Origin: Viridibacterium sp047600765
GTDB lineage: Bacteria > Pseudomonadota > Gammaproteobacteria > Burkholderiales > Rhodocyclaceae
Length of the DNA stretch: 64,000 nt
Direction: 5' to 3'
Assembly: GCA_047600765.1 (NCBI GenBank)
Contig: JASGKF010000001.1
Location: forward strand, 558,001-622,000
The position numbers were made by a program, and so were the translations under genes. The stretch's first letter is position 1; each line of letters opens with the position of its first letter. Shown here one piece after another: positions 1 through 8,186 of this stretch. Below the pieces are notes generated by a model. It had not been told where the DNA came from. It searched no databases and was given only the letters and a program-made list of their open reading frames with translations.

Positions 1-1188
1 AGCGAGGATGCGTTTGCGGAAGTCCTCGATCTGTTCCTTGGTCGAAGCCGGGCCGACCAGCATGCCGTAGCCACCTGCGCCGTGCACTTCCTTGACGACC
101 AAGTCGCCAAGGTTGGCCAACGTGTAATCGAGATCTTCCTTCTTGCGCAACATGTAGGTCGGCACGTTGTTGAGCAAGGGCTTCTCGCCGAGGTAGAAAT
201 CGATCATGTCCGGCACATAGGGATAGATCGACTTGTCGTCGGCGACGCCCGTGCCGATCGCGTTGGCCAGCGTCACGCCGCCTTCGCGATAGGCATCCAG
301 CAGACCCGGCACGCCCAGCATGGAATCGGGACGGAAGGCCAGCGGGTCGAGGAAGTCATCGTCGATACGACGGTAGATCACGTCAACCTGCTTGGGCCCC
401 TGCGTGGTGCGCATGAAGACGCGGCCTTCGCGCACGAAGAGGTCGCGCCCTTCGACCAGCTCCACACCCATCTGCTGCGCAAGGAAAGCATGCTCGAAGT
501 AGGCGCTGTTGAAGGCGCCCGGCGTCAGCACCGCCACGGTCGGGCCGGACACACCTTTCTGGCCCAGCGCACGCAGCGTGTCCAGCAACAGGTCCGGGTA
601 GTGCTCGACCGGCGCCACGCGATACTTGGCGAAGAGTTCAGGGAAGAGCCGCATCATCATCTTGCGGTCTTCGATCATGTACGACACGCCGGAAGGCACG
701 CGCAGGTTGTCTTCCAGCACGTAGTACTCACCGGCTCCGGCACGCACCACGTCGATGCCCGCAATGGCTGCGTAGATACCGCCCGGCACATCGACGCCCT
801 GCATCTCGCGCCGGTACTGGCCGTTAGCCAGCACCTGCTCGGCGGGGATGCGCCCGGCCTTGAGGATTTCCTGGTCGTGGTAGATGTCGTGGATGAAGGC
901 GTTGAGCGCCTTCACGCGCTGGCGCAGGCCGGCGGCCATGTCCAGCCATTCCTTTGCCGGAATGATGCGCGGGATCACGTCGAAGGGAATCAGGCGCTCC
1001 GTGCCCTCGGCCTCGCCATACACCGCGAAGGTGATGCCGACCCGGTGGAACAGCGCATCGGCCGCTTCGCGCTTGTCCGCAAGGCGTTGTGGCGGAGTGG
1101 ACTGCAGCCACTCCTGGAACTTCGCGTAGTGCGGGCGGATGTCGCCCGTCGCGTCATTCATCTCGTTGAAGAACTGCTTCACTGTCAT
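1..1188 (-). CDS. Circularly permuted ATP-grasp protein (DUF404/DUF407 family), 3' end missing
   Basis: The frame runs from an ATG at 1188 off the left edge of the window, giving 396 visible codons of a family usually about 470-490 residues long. The N-terminus (MTVKQFFNEMND) and the segments YRREMQGVDVPGGIYAA, YVLEDNLRVPSGVSYMIEDR and VIYRRIDDDFLDP are typical of the circularly permuted type 2 ATP-grasp family. Its members are thought to form peptide-like bonds and often sit beside alpha-E (DUF403) and transglutaminase-like genes; those neighbours would lie outside this window. A GAGGG ribosome-binding site precedes the ATG and a sigma-54-like promoter lies 40 nt upstream. The exact substrate is unknown. 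The family call is secure. Confidence 0.88.
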   Translation of the reverse strand, partial: MTVKQFFNEMNDATGDIRPHYAKFQEWLQSTPPQRLADKREAADALFHRVGITFAVYGEAEGTERLIPFDVIPRIIPAKEWLDMAAGLRQRVKALNAFIHDIYHDQEILKAGRIPAEQVLANGQYRREMQGVDVPGGIYAAIAGIDVVRAGAGEYYVLEDNLRVPSGVSYMIEDRKMMMRLFPELFAKYRVAPVEHYPDLLLDTLRALGQKGVSGPTVAVLTPGAFNSAYFEHAFLAQQMGVELVEGRDLFVREGRVFMRTTQGPKQVDVIYRRIDDDFLDPLAFRPDSMLGVPGLLDAYREGGVTLANAIGTGVADDKSIYPYVPDMIDFYLGEKPLLNNVPTYMLRKKEDLDYTLANLGDLVVKEVHGAGGYGMLVGPASTKEQIEDFRKRILA

Positions 1189-1227
1189 GTGCGGCCCTCG
1201 TGCATTCCTTCAATGGTGCAAAGGATA

Positions 1228-1243
1228 AGCGAAACACATGCCA
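1228..1243 (-). promoter_or_regulatory. Putative sigma-54 (RpoN) promoter of the ATP-grasp gene
   Basis: On the minus strand the site reads TGGCATGTGTTTCGCT. Against the consensus TGGCACG-N4-TTGCW it keeps the invariant GG and GC with exact spacing and differs at two positions. The -12 element lies 40 nt before the ATG at 1188, leaving a short leader that contains a GAGGG ribosome-binding site. No enhancer-binding-protein site was identified. Confidence 0.55.
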
Positions 1244-1369
1244 CCCGGCATGACAGCAGGAATGCCTTTTCTGTCCTCGATCAAGCGAAACAGGCCCCAG
1301 GACGGGTCGTGACGCAGCACCTCAGCGGTGCATTGACCCGCAAAGGTGCATGAAGGGAGAGCAAGGAAA

Positions 1370-1390
1370 GCCGCCGCAGGACGCGGCGGC
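1370..1390 (-). terminator. Hairpin terminator after the PurM-like gene
   Basis: A perfect 8-bp stem (GCCGCCGC / GCGGCGGC) with a 5-nt loop lies 6 nt past the stop of the PurM-family gene on the minus strand. It is followed on that strand by a short TTTCCTT run. It separates the PurM-like gene from the ATP-grasp gene, which has its own promoter candidate. Confidence 0.6.
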
Positions 1391-1396
1391 AATGGT

Positions 1397-2506
1397 TCAA
1401 GCGCGCAGGTGCAGCTCGTCAGCGGCGTAGGTCAGCGACAACGGCTCGATGACAACCTGCTTGGTGCCTGCTTCGACACGGCCAGCCAGCCAGGCCTTGA
1501 CGCCCAGCGACTGGGCGATGCGCACGACTTCGGCGCCTTGCCCGGCCTTCACATAGAACGCGAAGCCCGCGCCCATGTTGAGGCTGCCATAGGCCTCGCG
1601 GTCGTCGATGCCGGCGTGATGCTGGATGAAGGACAGCACGGGCGGCACGTCGGGCAACGTGTGGATGCGGTAAGTGAAGTTGCCGCCATGACGCATGATC
1701 TTGCGCCAGCCGTGACCCGTGATGTTGGCCGAGTAGTGCGGCACGATGCCTGCGGCGAACAACGCCTCGGTGACCGGCACGTAGAGCACGGTCGGGTCGA
1801 GCAGCGCCTCGCCATACAGGCGGCCGTCGGCAAGCTTGCTGGCGTAACCATCGGGCAGGCGCTCGACGAGCTTGCGCGCCAGGCTCACGCCATTGGCATG
1901 AATACCGCTGGAAGCCAGCAGCACGATCTCGTCGCCATCGCCCATCTTGTCGCCCAAGGTCAGGCGATCACGCGAGGGGATGATGCCGACCGACGAAGCC
2001 GCGAGGTCGATGCGACCGGCTTCGACCACACCCGCCAGCGCCGGCGTCTCGCCGCCGCCCCAGCTCACCTTGCAGACGTCACAGGCCTTCTGCCAGCCGG
2101 CGACGAGGTCGCGCATACGCTGCTCGTCAGCAAACCACTCGCTGCCACCGGCCGACCAGTAGGCATGCACCGACAGCGGCGTCGCGCCCACGGTGATGAG
2201 GTCGTTGACGGCCATGGCGATGGTGTCCTGCGCAATGGCGTCGTAGTGCGTCTTGCCCGAGATCGGGCGCACCGCGTCAGCCACCAGGGCCTTGGTGCCC
2301 AGACATTCTGTGATCGAAGCGATCAGCACGCCGCCCACTTCCATCACGTAGGCCGACTCGCCACGCGACGCCGGGATCTCGCTGACGCCGTGTGCGGCAA
2401 GGTTGCCACGCGTGCGGCTGGCGGCTTGCTGGGCGAGGATCTTGAGCGGGTCGATCTTGCTGTAGTCAACGCCTGCGGCGGTGTAGTCGAGGGGCTTCTG
2501 GGACAT
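1397..2506 (-). CDS. PurM-family AIR synthase (phosphoribosylformylglycinamidine cyclo-ligase-like), divergent form
   Basis: This 369-residue protein has the PurM/AIR-synthase architecture. It starts with YTAAGVDYSKIDPLKI, has IAMAVNDLITVGATPL (about residues 95-110), GGGETPALAG in the glycine-rich region, SSGIHANGVSLARK, ANITGHGW, and a C-terminal LNMGAGFAFYV segment. True PurM makes aminoimidazole ribonucleotide from FGAM and ATP in purine synthesis. Several signatures differ from the E. coli type: the usual SGTDGVGTKL is ASITECLGTKALV here, and the usual LTGGGF is ITGHGW. It is also somewhat longer than usual. It lies divergent from hda, where many betaproteobacteria carry purM, so it may be the working enzyme or a paralogue. 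The family is certain; the reaction is inferred. Confidence 0.78.
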   Translation of the reverse strand: MSQKPLDYTAAGVDYSKIDPLKILAQQAASRTRGNLAAHGVSEIPASRGESAYVMEVGGVLIASITECLGTKALVADAVRPISGKTHYDAIAQDTIAMAVNDLITVGATPLSVHAYWSAGGSEWFADEQRMRDLVAGWQKACDVCKVSWGGGETPALAGVVEAGRIDLAASSVGIIPSRDRLTLGDKMGDGDEIVLLASSGIHANGVSLARKLVERLPDGYASKLADGRLYGEALLDPTVLYVPVTEALFAAGIVPHYSANITGHGWRKIMRHGGNFTYRIHTLPDVPPVLSFIQHHAGIDDREAYGSLNMGAGFAFYVKAGQGAEVVRIAQSLGVKAWLAGRVEAGTKQVVIEPLSLTYAADELHLRA

Positions 2507-2636
2507 GGGAATTCCGGCGTAAAGCGAAAACCGCGTATTTTACCTGTTCGGGGCGTCCCTGCCTCCCGCGCGGTAAGATTGCGGCCCCATCGCACGGCGA
2601 AACCTGCCTGCGCGCGCCATCTGCCTGTCCTGCACC

Positions 2637-3275
2637 TTGAAACAGCTCATCCTCGACGTTCGCCCCGACTTCGTGCCCACGCTGGACAACTTCGTGGCCG
2701 GCGACAACGCCGCCCTGGTTGCCGCCCTGCGCGAACACGTGCAGCGCTGTGACGGCAGCGTGCTCTACCTGTGGGGCCCTGCTGGCAGCGGGCGTTCGCA
2801 CCTGCTGGCCGCCGCAGCCGGGCTGGCGGACCGCCCGGTGTATCGCGACGCCGGGGCACGCGAAGCCGGCGCCCTGCATTGCGTGGATGACGTGGAAGCC
2901 TTGCCCGAAGCCGCCCTCGCCGACCTGTTCCGCCTGCTGATCGGCGCCCGCGAAGGCCAACGCAGCCTCATCGTGGCGGGCAACACGCCGCCCTCGGCAC
3001 TGAGTTTTCGCGATGACGTGGCAAGCCGGCTGGCGCAGGGGCTGGTGTTCGAGATCCGCCCGCTCAGCGACGCCCAGAAGAAAACCGCCCTGCTGCAGCA
3101 CGCCCATGCGCGTGGCCTGCAGTTCGGCGAAGAAATCGTGGACTACCTGCTGCGCCATGGCCGCCGCGACCTGCCCTGGCTGATGGCCGTGCTCGACGCG
3201 CTGGACGAGGCCAGCCTCAGCCTTGGCCGCCCGGTGACCCTGCCCCTGCTGCGCGAGCTGCTGGCCGGGGGCTAG
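2637..3275 (+). CDS. hda: DnaA regulatory inactivator Hda
   Basis: This is a 212-residue AAA+ protein homologous to the ATPase core of DnaA. Hda works with the DNA-loaded beta clamp to trigger hydrolysis of DnaA-bound ATP and so prevents re-initiation of replication. Visible motifs are an N-terminal MKQLILDVRP segment (clamp-binding region), a P-loop-like WGPAGSGRSHLLAA (about residues 43-56), a Walker B-like CVDDVEALPE, and a C-terminal DLPWLMAVLDALDEASL helix. The start is TTG at 2637. The gene diverges from the PurM-like gene, and its TAG stop overlaps the stop of the convergent rnhA by 4 nt. Confidence 0.9.
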   Translation: MKQLILDVRPDFVPTLDNFVAGDNAALVAALREHVQRCDGSVLYLWGPAGSGRSHLLAAAAGLADRPVYRDAGAREAGALHCVDDVEALPEAALADLFRLLIGAREGQRSLIVAGNTPPSALSFRDDVASRLAQGLVFEIRPLSDAQKKTALLQHAHARGLQFGEEIVDYLLRHGRRDLPWLMAVLDALDEASLSLGRPVTLPLLRELLAGG

Positions 3276-3742
3276 CCTTCGACGACCTTGCCAGAGGCGC
3301 GCACCGCCTCGACCCCTTGCCGCGCCAGCGCATCGCAGCGCTCGTTCTCGGGGTGCCCGGCGTGGCCCTTGACCCACAGCCACTGCAGCTTGTGCCCCTC
3401 GGCGAGGCTGTCGAGCAGGCGCCACAGGTCTTCGTTCTTCACGGGCTGCTTGTCAGCGGTTTTCCAGCCGCGCTTCTTCCAGCCATGAATCCACTCCGAA
3501 ATGCCTTTCTGCACGTATTGCGAGTCGGTGTAGATGCGCGCCGTGACGGGCCGCTTGAGAGCCTGCAGGCCGCGGATGACAGCCAGCATCTCCATGCGGT
3601 TGTTGGTCGTGGCCGGCTCGCCGCCCCACAGTTCCTTCTCCACAGCGCCGAGGCGCAGGATGGCACCCCAGCCGCCGGGGCCTGGGTTACCGCTGCAGGC
3701 ACCATCGGTGAAGATTTCGACGACGTCGGTTTGTTCGCTCAT
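3272..3742 (-). CDS. rnhA: Ribonuclease HI
   Basis: RNase HI cleaves the RNA strand of RNA:DNA hybrids. The ATG at 3742 gives 156 residues, the normal length. The carboxylate active site is complete: D in IFTDGACSGNPGPGG, E in NNRMEML, D in YTDSQYV, and the His/Asp end in VKGHAGHPENERCDALAR. The frame is open further upstream, but that part belongs to the overlapping methyltransferase region and has no homology. The gene lies 4 nt after the methyltransferase stop. The methyltransferase-rnhA order beside gloB matches the enteric gloB-yafS-rnhA arrangement, although dnaQ is absent here. Confidence 0.96.
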   Translation of the reverse strand: MSEQTDVVEIFTDGACSGNPGPGGWGAILRLGAVEKELWGGEPATTNNRMEMLAVIRGLQALKRPVTARIYTDSQYVQKGISEWIHGWKKRGWKTADKQPVKNEDLWRLLDSLAEGHKLQWLWVKGHAGHPENERCDALARQGVEAVRASGKVVEG

Positions 3743-3746
3743 GGAT

Positions 3747-4496
3747 TCAGTCAGGACTCGGAGTTTCGGGGGCGGAAGATACACCACGCTGCACGCGCTG
3801 CGGCACTGGCGCCATGGCCTTCTTGCTGCGCGGCGCGCGGCGCCAGCTGGGCACGATGAGGCGCATGCCGCGCACCTTCTTGACGGCGTGGATGAGGTAG
3901 GCGCCACCCGCGAACGGCCACCAGCGCGAACCGGCGAACTCCATGAACGACCAGCGCCGCAGCCAGACATCGGACGACACCGGTGGCGCATAGCAGCCAA
4001 AATTGCTGGTGTGCGCCTCAAAACTCAGCAGCGTCAGCCAGTCCTTGAGGCGATGCGCAGCCAGGTACTGCCCCTGCCAGGGAATCGGCCCGAGGTTGCC
4101 CGAGAACGCCCGCCGCACACCCCACAGGCTGTAAGGGTTGAAGCCAGTCAGCACCAGGCTGCCCTCGGGCACCAGCACGCGTTCGGCTTCGCGCAGCAGC
4201 TGGTGTGGATGGGCCGCGAATTCCAGCACATGCGGCAACACCAGCAGATCGAGGCTCTGGCTGGCGAAGGGCAATTCCTCGGCGTCGCAGATCACGTCGG
4301 CAAGGCTCGCATCGCAACAGTGGAAGCGGCTGGGCATGCGGTTGGCGCGCAGGTAGTCCGTGCCGGGCAAGCCGATCTGCACGGCGTTGTAGCCGAAGAT
4401 GTCGGCCACGATGTTGTCGCACTGCCGCTGCTCCCAGGCCAGCAGGTACTGACCTCGGGGACTGGCCAGCCAGTCCTGGAATCCGGGAATTGACAT
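3747..4496 (-). CDS. Class I SAM-dependent methyltransferase, YafS-like
   Basis: The ATG at 4496 opens MSIPGFQDWLASPRGQYLL, the typical N-terminus of the YafS-like family; the total is 249 residues. The core keeps ICDAEELPFASQSLDLLVLPHVLEF (motifs II-III of methyltransferase type 11) and LREAERVLVPEGSLVLTGFNP. The glycine-rich motif I is weak, with IGLPGTDYL where GxGxG is expected. The C-terminus is basic and Pro/Ser-rich. The gene stands between rnhA (same strand) and gloB (divergent, about 28 nt between starts), a conserved trio in proteobacteria. The substrate is unknown. Confidence 0.82.
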   Translation of the reverse strand: MSIPGFQDWLASPRGQYLLAWEQRQCDNIVADIFGYNAVQIGLPGTDYLRANRMPSRFHCCDASLADVICDAEELPFASQSLDLLVLPHVLEFAAHPHQLLREAERVLVPEGSLVLTGFNPYSLWGVRRAFSGNLGPIPWQGQYLAAHRLKDWLTLLSFEAHTSNFGCYAPPVSSDVWLRRWSFMEFAGSRWWPFAGGAYLIHAVKKVRGMRLIVPSWRRAPRSKKAMAPVPQRVQRGVSSAPETPSPD

Positions 4497-4524
4497 GTAG
4501 GGCGAACGACCGAGAATGGTGCGG

Positions 4525-5278
4525 ATGGAGATTGTTCCGCTTCCCGCCCTCCGCGACAACTACATCTGGCTGCTCCTCGAGGGCAAACAGTGCGTCGTCG
4601 TCGATCCCGGTGACCCGGCGCCGGTGCGCGCCTACCTGCAGGCGCACGGCCTGCAGCTCGTCGCCATCCTCGTCACGCATCGCCACAACGACCACATCGG
4701 CGGCATCGCCCCCTTGATGGAAGACTGGCCTGTTCCGGTTTATGGCCCGCCCAGCATCGCGGTGGTCAGCCACCCCATGCATGAAGGCGACACCCTGCAG
4801 GTGACCGGTGCGCAGCTCAGAGTCTGGGCCGTGCCGGGGCACACAGAAGAGCACATCGCCTATCTGGGCGAGGACTTCGTATTCTGCGGCGACACCGTTT
4901 TCTCCGCCGGCTGCGGCCGCATCCTCGGCAGCGCATCGGCCGCCGAATTCCACGCCTCGTTCGACGCGGCTGGCTGGCCTGCCGGGCCACACCCGCCTTT
5001 TCTGCACGCACGAATACACGCTCGCCAACCTGCGCTTTGCCGCCATGGTGGAGCCCGACAACACTGCGCTGGCGGCTTATGCCATGCACTGTGCCGAGCT
5101 GCGTGAGCAAGGCCGGCCCACCCTGCCGGCACGGCTGGAAACCGAGCTGGCCATCAACCCCTTCCTGCGCACCGCCGAGTCGGCTGTGCAGGCCAGCGTT
5201 TCACAACATGCCGGCCAGCAAATACAAAGCCCGCCGGCAGTGTTCGCTGCCTTGCGGGCCTGGAAAGACGTTGCCTGA
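4525..5278 (+). CDS. gloB: Hydroxyacylglutathione hydrolase (glyoxalase II), with apparent +1 frameshift
   Basis: GloB hydrolyses S-D-lactoylglutathione to lactate and glutathione in methylglyoxal detoxification. The N-terminal part carries the metallo-beta-lactamase motif THRHNDHIGG (about residues 52-61), the PGHTEEH ligand segment and FCGDTVFSAGCGRI. The frame breaks near 4966. Removing one G restores F-D-R-L-A-G-L-P followed by CTHEYTLANLRFA and the normal C-terminus, 250 residues in all. An upstream ATG at 4516 is possible, but MEIVPLPALRDNYIW at 4525 matches the family start. A single surplus base in a complete gene suggests a sequence error. Confidence 0.9.
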
Positions 5279-5293
5279 CCCCAAGTCAGGCGA
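5271..5293. terminator. Weak hairpin between convergent gloB and a response regulator gene
   Basis: CCTGAC and GTCAGG pair around a CCCAA loop, and the stem can extend outward with one mismatch. It overlaps the gloB stop and sits 11 nt before the stop of the converging gene. There is no clear T-tract, so termination is only a suggestion. Confidence 0.3.
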
Positions 5294-5303
5294 TTGCAGT
5301 CGG

Positions 5304-5717
5304 TCAGCTACCCGCTGCGGGTGGCGGCACGGGCCGCGAAAACGCCTGCTGGACAGCCGCGATGACACGTGCCGCATTGAAGGGCTTGACCACGTAGCCA
5401 CTGGCACCGCCCGAAATGGCCGACTGCACGGTGTCGCGATCCGTCGAACCGGTCACCATCAGCACACGCGTCTCCGGCAACTCGGCACGCACCTCGCGCA
5501 AGACCTCGACGCCATTGGCGCCGGGCATCATGACGTCCAGGCACACCAGCCGCGGCTTGAGCTTCTTGCAGGCAGCCACCGCCGACTCGCCGTCCTTGGC
5601 CTCACCCAGCACCTCAGCGCCCTCCTGCCGCAGGATGCCGCGCAGCATGGCGCGTGTGGTGTCGTTGTCATCAACCACCACCACCGAAATCCCGTTCAGT
5701 ACGCGTTCGTCACTCAT
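5304..5717 (-). CDS. Single-domain response regulator (CheY-like receiver)
   Basis: This 137-residue receiver domain has no output domain. The acidic pair is in VVVVDDNDTT (about residues 12-21), the phospho-acceptor Asp in LVCLDVMMPG (about residue 60), the conserved Thr/Ser in VLMVTGSTD, and the Lys in YVVKPFN. A short Pro-rich tail follows. The start overlaps the end of the GGDEF response-regulator gene by 8 nt, so the two are co-transcribed and probably serve one pathway. The partner kinase is not in the window. Confidence 0.88.
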   Translation of the reverse strand: MSDERVLNGISVVVVDDNDTTRAMLRGILRQEGAEVLGEAKDGESAVAACKKLKPRLVCLDVMMPGANGVEVLREVRAELPETRVLMVTGSTDRDTVQSAISGGASGYVVKPFNAARVIAAVQQAFSRPVPPPAAGS

Positions 5718-6675
5718 CGCAATTCACCTCACTCGTTGCTTCACTCAGGGCAACCCGGTTGCGGCCACCCTCTTTTGCTCGATACAAAGCCTCGTCGGCC
5801 ACCTTGATCAGGCTGGTCGGGCCCGCCACGCCGCGATCCGGCACCAGGCTTGCCACGCCGAAACTCATCGTTACCAACCCCATCGGCGAAACCGGATGGC
5901 GGATGTCCAGCAGCATCACATCACGCCGCATCGCCTCGGCCAGCGTCGCCGCCCCATGCGCATCCGTGTCGGGCAGCAGCACCGCGAACTCCTCGCCACC
6001 ATAGCGCGCCACCAGGTCGGTCGGCCGCCGCACGCGGCTCGCCAGGGTCTGCGCCACCGCCCGCAGGCACTCGTCGCCGGCCTGGTGCCCCAGGCTGTCG
6101 TTGTACGACTTGAAGAAATCCACGTCACACATCAACAGCGACAGCTGCGAGCCGTGGCGCACACCACGCGCCCACTCCCGCACCACTGCTTCGTCGAACA
6201 TGCGGCGATTCGCCACGCCGGTCAGTCCATCCACCGACGACAGCCGCGTCAGCTCGCGGTTGGCGTCGTCCAGCCGACGCGTCAGCACCACCAGCGAATA
6301 ACGCATCTGCGCGATGCGCTGCATGGCACGCACCTTGGCCGTCAGCACGATCTCCGAGACCGGCTTGACCAGGTAATCGTCGCCGCCGACGGCAATGCCG
6401 CGCTCCACATCCTCGTCACTCGCCCGCGCACTCAGGAAAATGATCGGCGTCCACTCCCCGTCACGTTCCAGCTGGCGCAAGCGCTTGGCCACCTCGAAAC
6501 CGTTCATGTCGGGCATGTTCACGTCCAGCATCACCAGGTCGGGGTGGTGCAGCTTGAACAGCTCGATCGCCTCGCTCCCGCTGCGTGCCGTCAAAGGCTC
6601 GATGCCAATGCGGCGCAACTGGTGGGCAACCAGGGTCACGCTCGTCAGGGTGTCATCCACCACCAGTGCCTTCAT
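5710..6675 (-). CDS. Response regulator with GGDEF output (diguanylate cyclase, WspR/PleD-like)
   Basis: This 321-residue protein has an N-terminal receiver (MKALVVDDTLTS, phospho-Asp in LVMLDVNMPDM, Lys in YLVKPVS), a short helical linker, and a GGDEF domain from about residue 150 (LSSVDGLTGVANRR). The active site is YGGEEFAVLLP, an allowed variant of GGDEF, so synthesis of cyclic di-GMP is expected. An RxxD product-inhibition site (RPTD) sits exactly five residues before GGEEF. The ATG at 6675 is chosen because the receiver fold begins there; the upstream extension has no homology. The gene is divergent from mltD. Confidence 0.92.
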   Translation of the reverse strand: MKALVVDDTLTSVTLVAHQLRRIGIEPLTARSGSEAIELFKLHHPDLVMLDVNMPDMNGFEVAKRLRQLERDGEWTPIIFLSARASDEDVERGIAVGGDDYLVKPVSEIVLTAKVRAMQRIAQMRYSLVVLTRRLDDANRELTRLSSVDGLTGVANRRMFDEAVVREWARGVRHGSQLSLLMCDVDFFKSYNDSLGHQAGDECLRAVAQTLASRVRRPTDLVARYGGEEFAVLLPDTDAHGAATLAEAMRRDVMLLDIRHPVSPMGLVTMSFGVASLVPDRGVAGPTSLIKVADEALYRAKEGGRNRVALSEATSEVNCDE

Positions 6676-6785
6676 GCTGGCCCCATCGCTCCCATGCTGC
6701 TGTGACACAAGTCCTTGAAAATTCAGGCTGGCTATCAGCGCCGAAATGGCTAAAATCCGTGCAGTTACATGAACGGCAGGAATCC

Positions 6786-8156
6786 ATGAAGGCTTTAGCG
6801 CACCGCATCGGGCTGCACCGCAAGACTCTGCCGGCGTTGGCGGGCATCTGCCTGCTCCTGGCCGCCCCCCTGCTGCAAGCCGCTGAAGGCGCCTTCGCCC
6901 TGCAGGCCGCCACGGCCCTCGGCACCACCGCGCCGACGGGTACGGCTGCAAGCACCCCGACAGCTGTGCCGCTGGTCGCCCCGGTCGTCGCCCCGGTGCT
7001 TGGCCCGTCCGAGACGGAGAACCGCAACAGCAACGTCACCAGCGTCGACCACACCCGTGAAACGGAAGACATCTGGCAACGCATCCGCGCCGGTTTCGCC
7101 ATGCGCAATCTCGACGGCCCCGTCGTCGACAACCGCATGAACTACTACCTGGCCCGCCCCACCGCCATCAAGGTGATGCTGGAGCGCAGTCGCAAGTACC
7201 TCTTCCACATCGTCACCGAGCTCGAAAAGCGCGGCATGCCCACCGAGCTGGCCCTGCTGCCCGTGGTCGAGAGCGCCTACAACCCGCAAGCCCTCTCCTC
7301 CGCCAAGGCTGCCGGCCTGTGGCAATTCATCCCCTCCACCGGCAAGAGCTACCAGCTGGAACAGAACTGGTGGGTTGACGAGCGTCGCGACATCATTGCC
7401 TCCACCGACGCCGCGCTGGCCTACCTGCAGACCATCTACGAAATGCACGGCGACTGGCACCTCGCGCTGGCCTCCTACAACTGGGGCGAGAACGCCGTCG
7501 CCCGCGCCGTCGCCCGCAACAAGGCCGCCGGCCTGCCGACCGACTACGCCAGCCTGCGCATGCCCGAAGAGACGCGCTACTACGTTCCCAAGCTGCAAGC
7601 CATCAAGAACATCATTGCCCAGCCCGAGCGCTACAAGGTTGACCTGCCCGACATCCCCAACCAGCCCTTCTTCACGCGTGTCGAACGCGTGCAGCGCATG
7701 GACGTCGCCGTCGCCGCCAAGCTGGCCGAGTTGCCGACCACCGAATTCCTGATGCTCAACCCCGGCTACAACCGCCCGGTGCTGCCCGGCACCAAGGACG
7801 CCAGCATCGTCCTGCCGCTCGACAACGCCCGCAAGTTCGAAGAGAACCTGAGCCGCCACGTCGCCACCAGCGATGCCCCGCCCCTGCTGACCTGGAAGAC
7901 CTGGGTCGTACCCAAGACCTCGCGCATCGAACAGGTCGCCAAGGAACTCGGCATGGCCGTGCAATCGCTATGTGTGGCCAATGGCCTGCGCGCCCGTGCG
8001 CTGCTGGCCGCTGGCTACAAGCTGCTGGTACCGTCCAGCATCTCCGAACCCGTGCCGGAGTCCCTCGCCCGCCTCGGCCAGGCTGCCTCCGCCAAGCCGG
8101 CAAAATACAAAGCGCCCAAGCGCGGCGTCACGCGCGGCAACCGCCGCAAGGGCTGA
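6786..8156 (+). CDS. mltD: Membrane-bound lytic murein transglycosylase D
   Basis: This periplasmic muramidase cleaves the MurNAc-GlcNAc bond and forms 1,6-anhydro ends. The ATG at 6786 starts a signal sequence (hydrophobic LPALAGICLLLAAPLLQAA, cleavage near AEG). The catalytic SLT core has VVESAYNPQALSSAKAAGL with the catalytic Glu in ESAYNP, then WQFIPSTGKSY and LASYNWGENAV. The C-terminal part holds one degenerate LysM-like repeat (WVVPKTSRIEQVAKELG), fewer than in E. coli MltD. The length is 456 residues. No lipobox Cys is seen, so it may be soluble in the periplasm rather than lipid-anchored. Confidence 0.92.
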   Translation: MKALAHRIGLHRKTLPALAGICLLLAAPLLQAAEGAFALQAATALGTTAPTGTAASTPTAVPLVAPVVAPVLGPSETENRNSNVTSVDHTRETEDIWQRIRAGFAMRNLDGPVVDNRMNYYLARPTAIKVMLERSRKYLFHIVTELEKRGMPTELALLPVVESAYNPQALSSAKAAGLWQFIPSTGKSYQLEQNWWVDERRDIIASTDAALAYLQTIYEMHGDWHLALASYNWGENAVARAVARNKAAGLPTDYASLRMPEETRYYVPKLQAIKNIIAQPERYKVDLPDIPNQPFFTRVERVQRMDVAVAAKLAELPTTEFLMLNPGYNRPVLPGTKDASIVLPLDNARKFEENLSRHVATSDAPPLLTWKTWVVPKTSRIEQVAKELGMAVQSLCVANGLRARALLAAGYKLLVPSSISEPVPESLARLGQAASAKPAKYKAPKRGVTRGNRRKG

Positions 8157-8186
8157 CCCGCTGCCGGGCCCAGGCCCACACTCTGC

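Noticed and set aside
82..1353. Long plus-strand open frame over the first kilobase
   Set aside because: It is antisense to a clear ATP-grasp coding frame. Its His/Val/Gly-rich translation has no domain pattern. Many other long antisense frames in this GC-rich window were dropped for the same reason.
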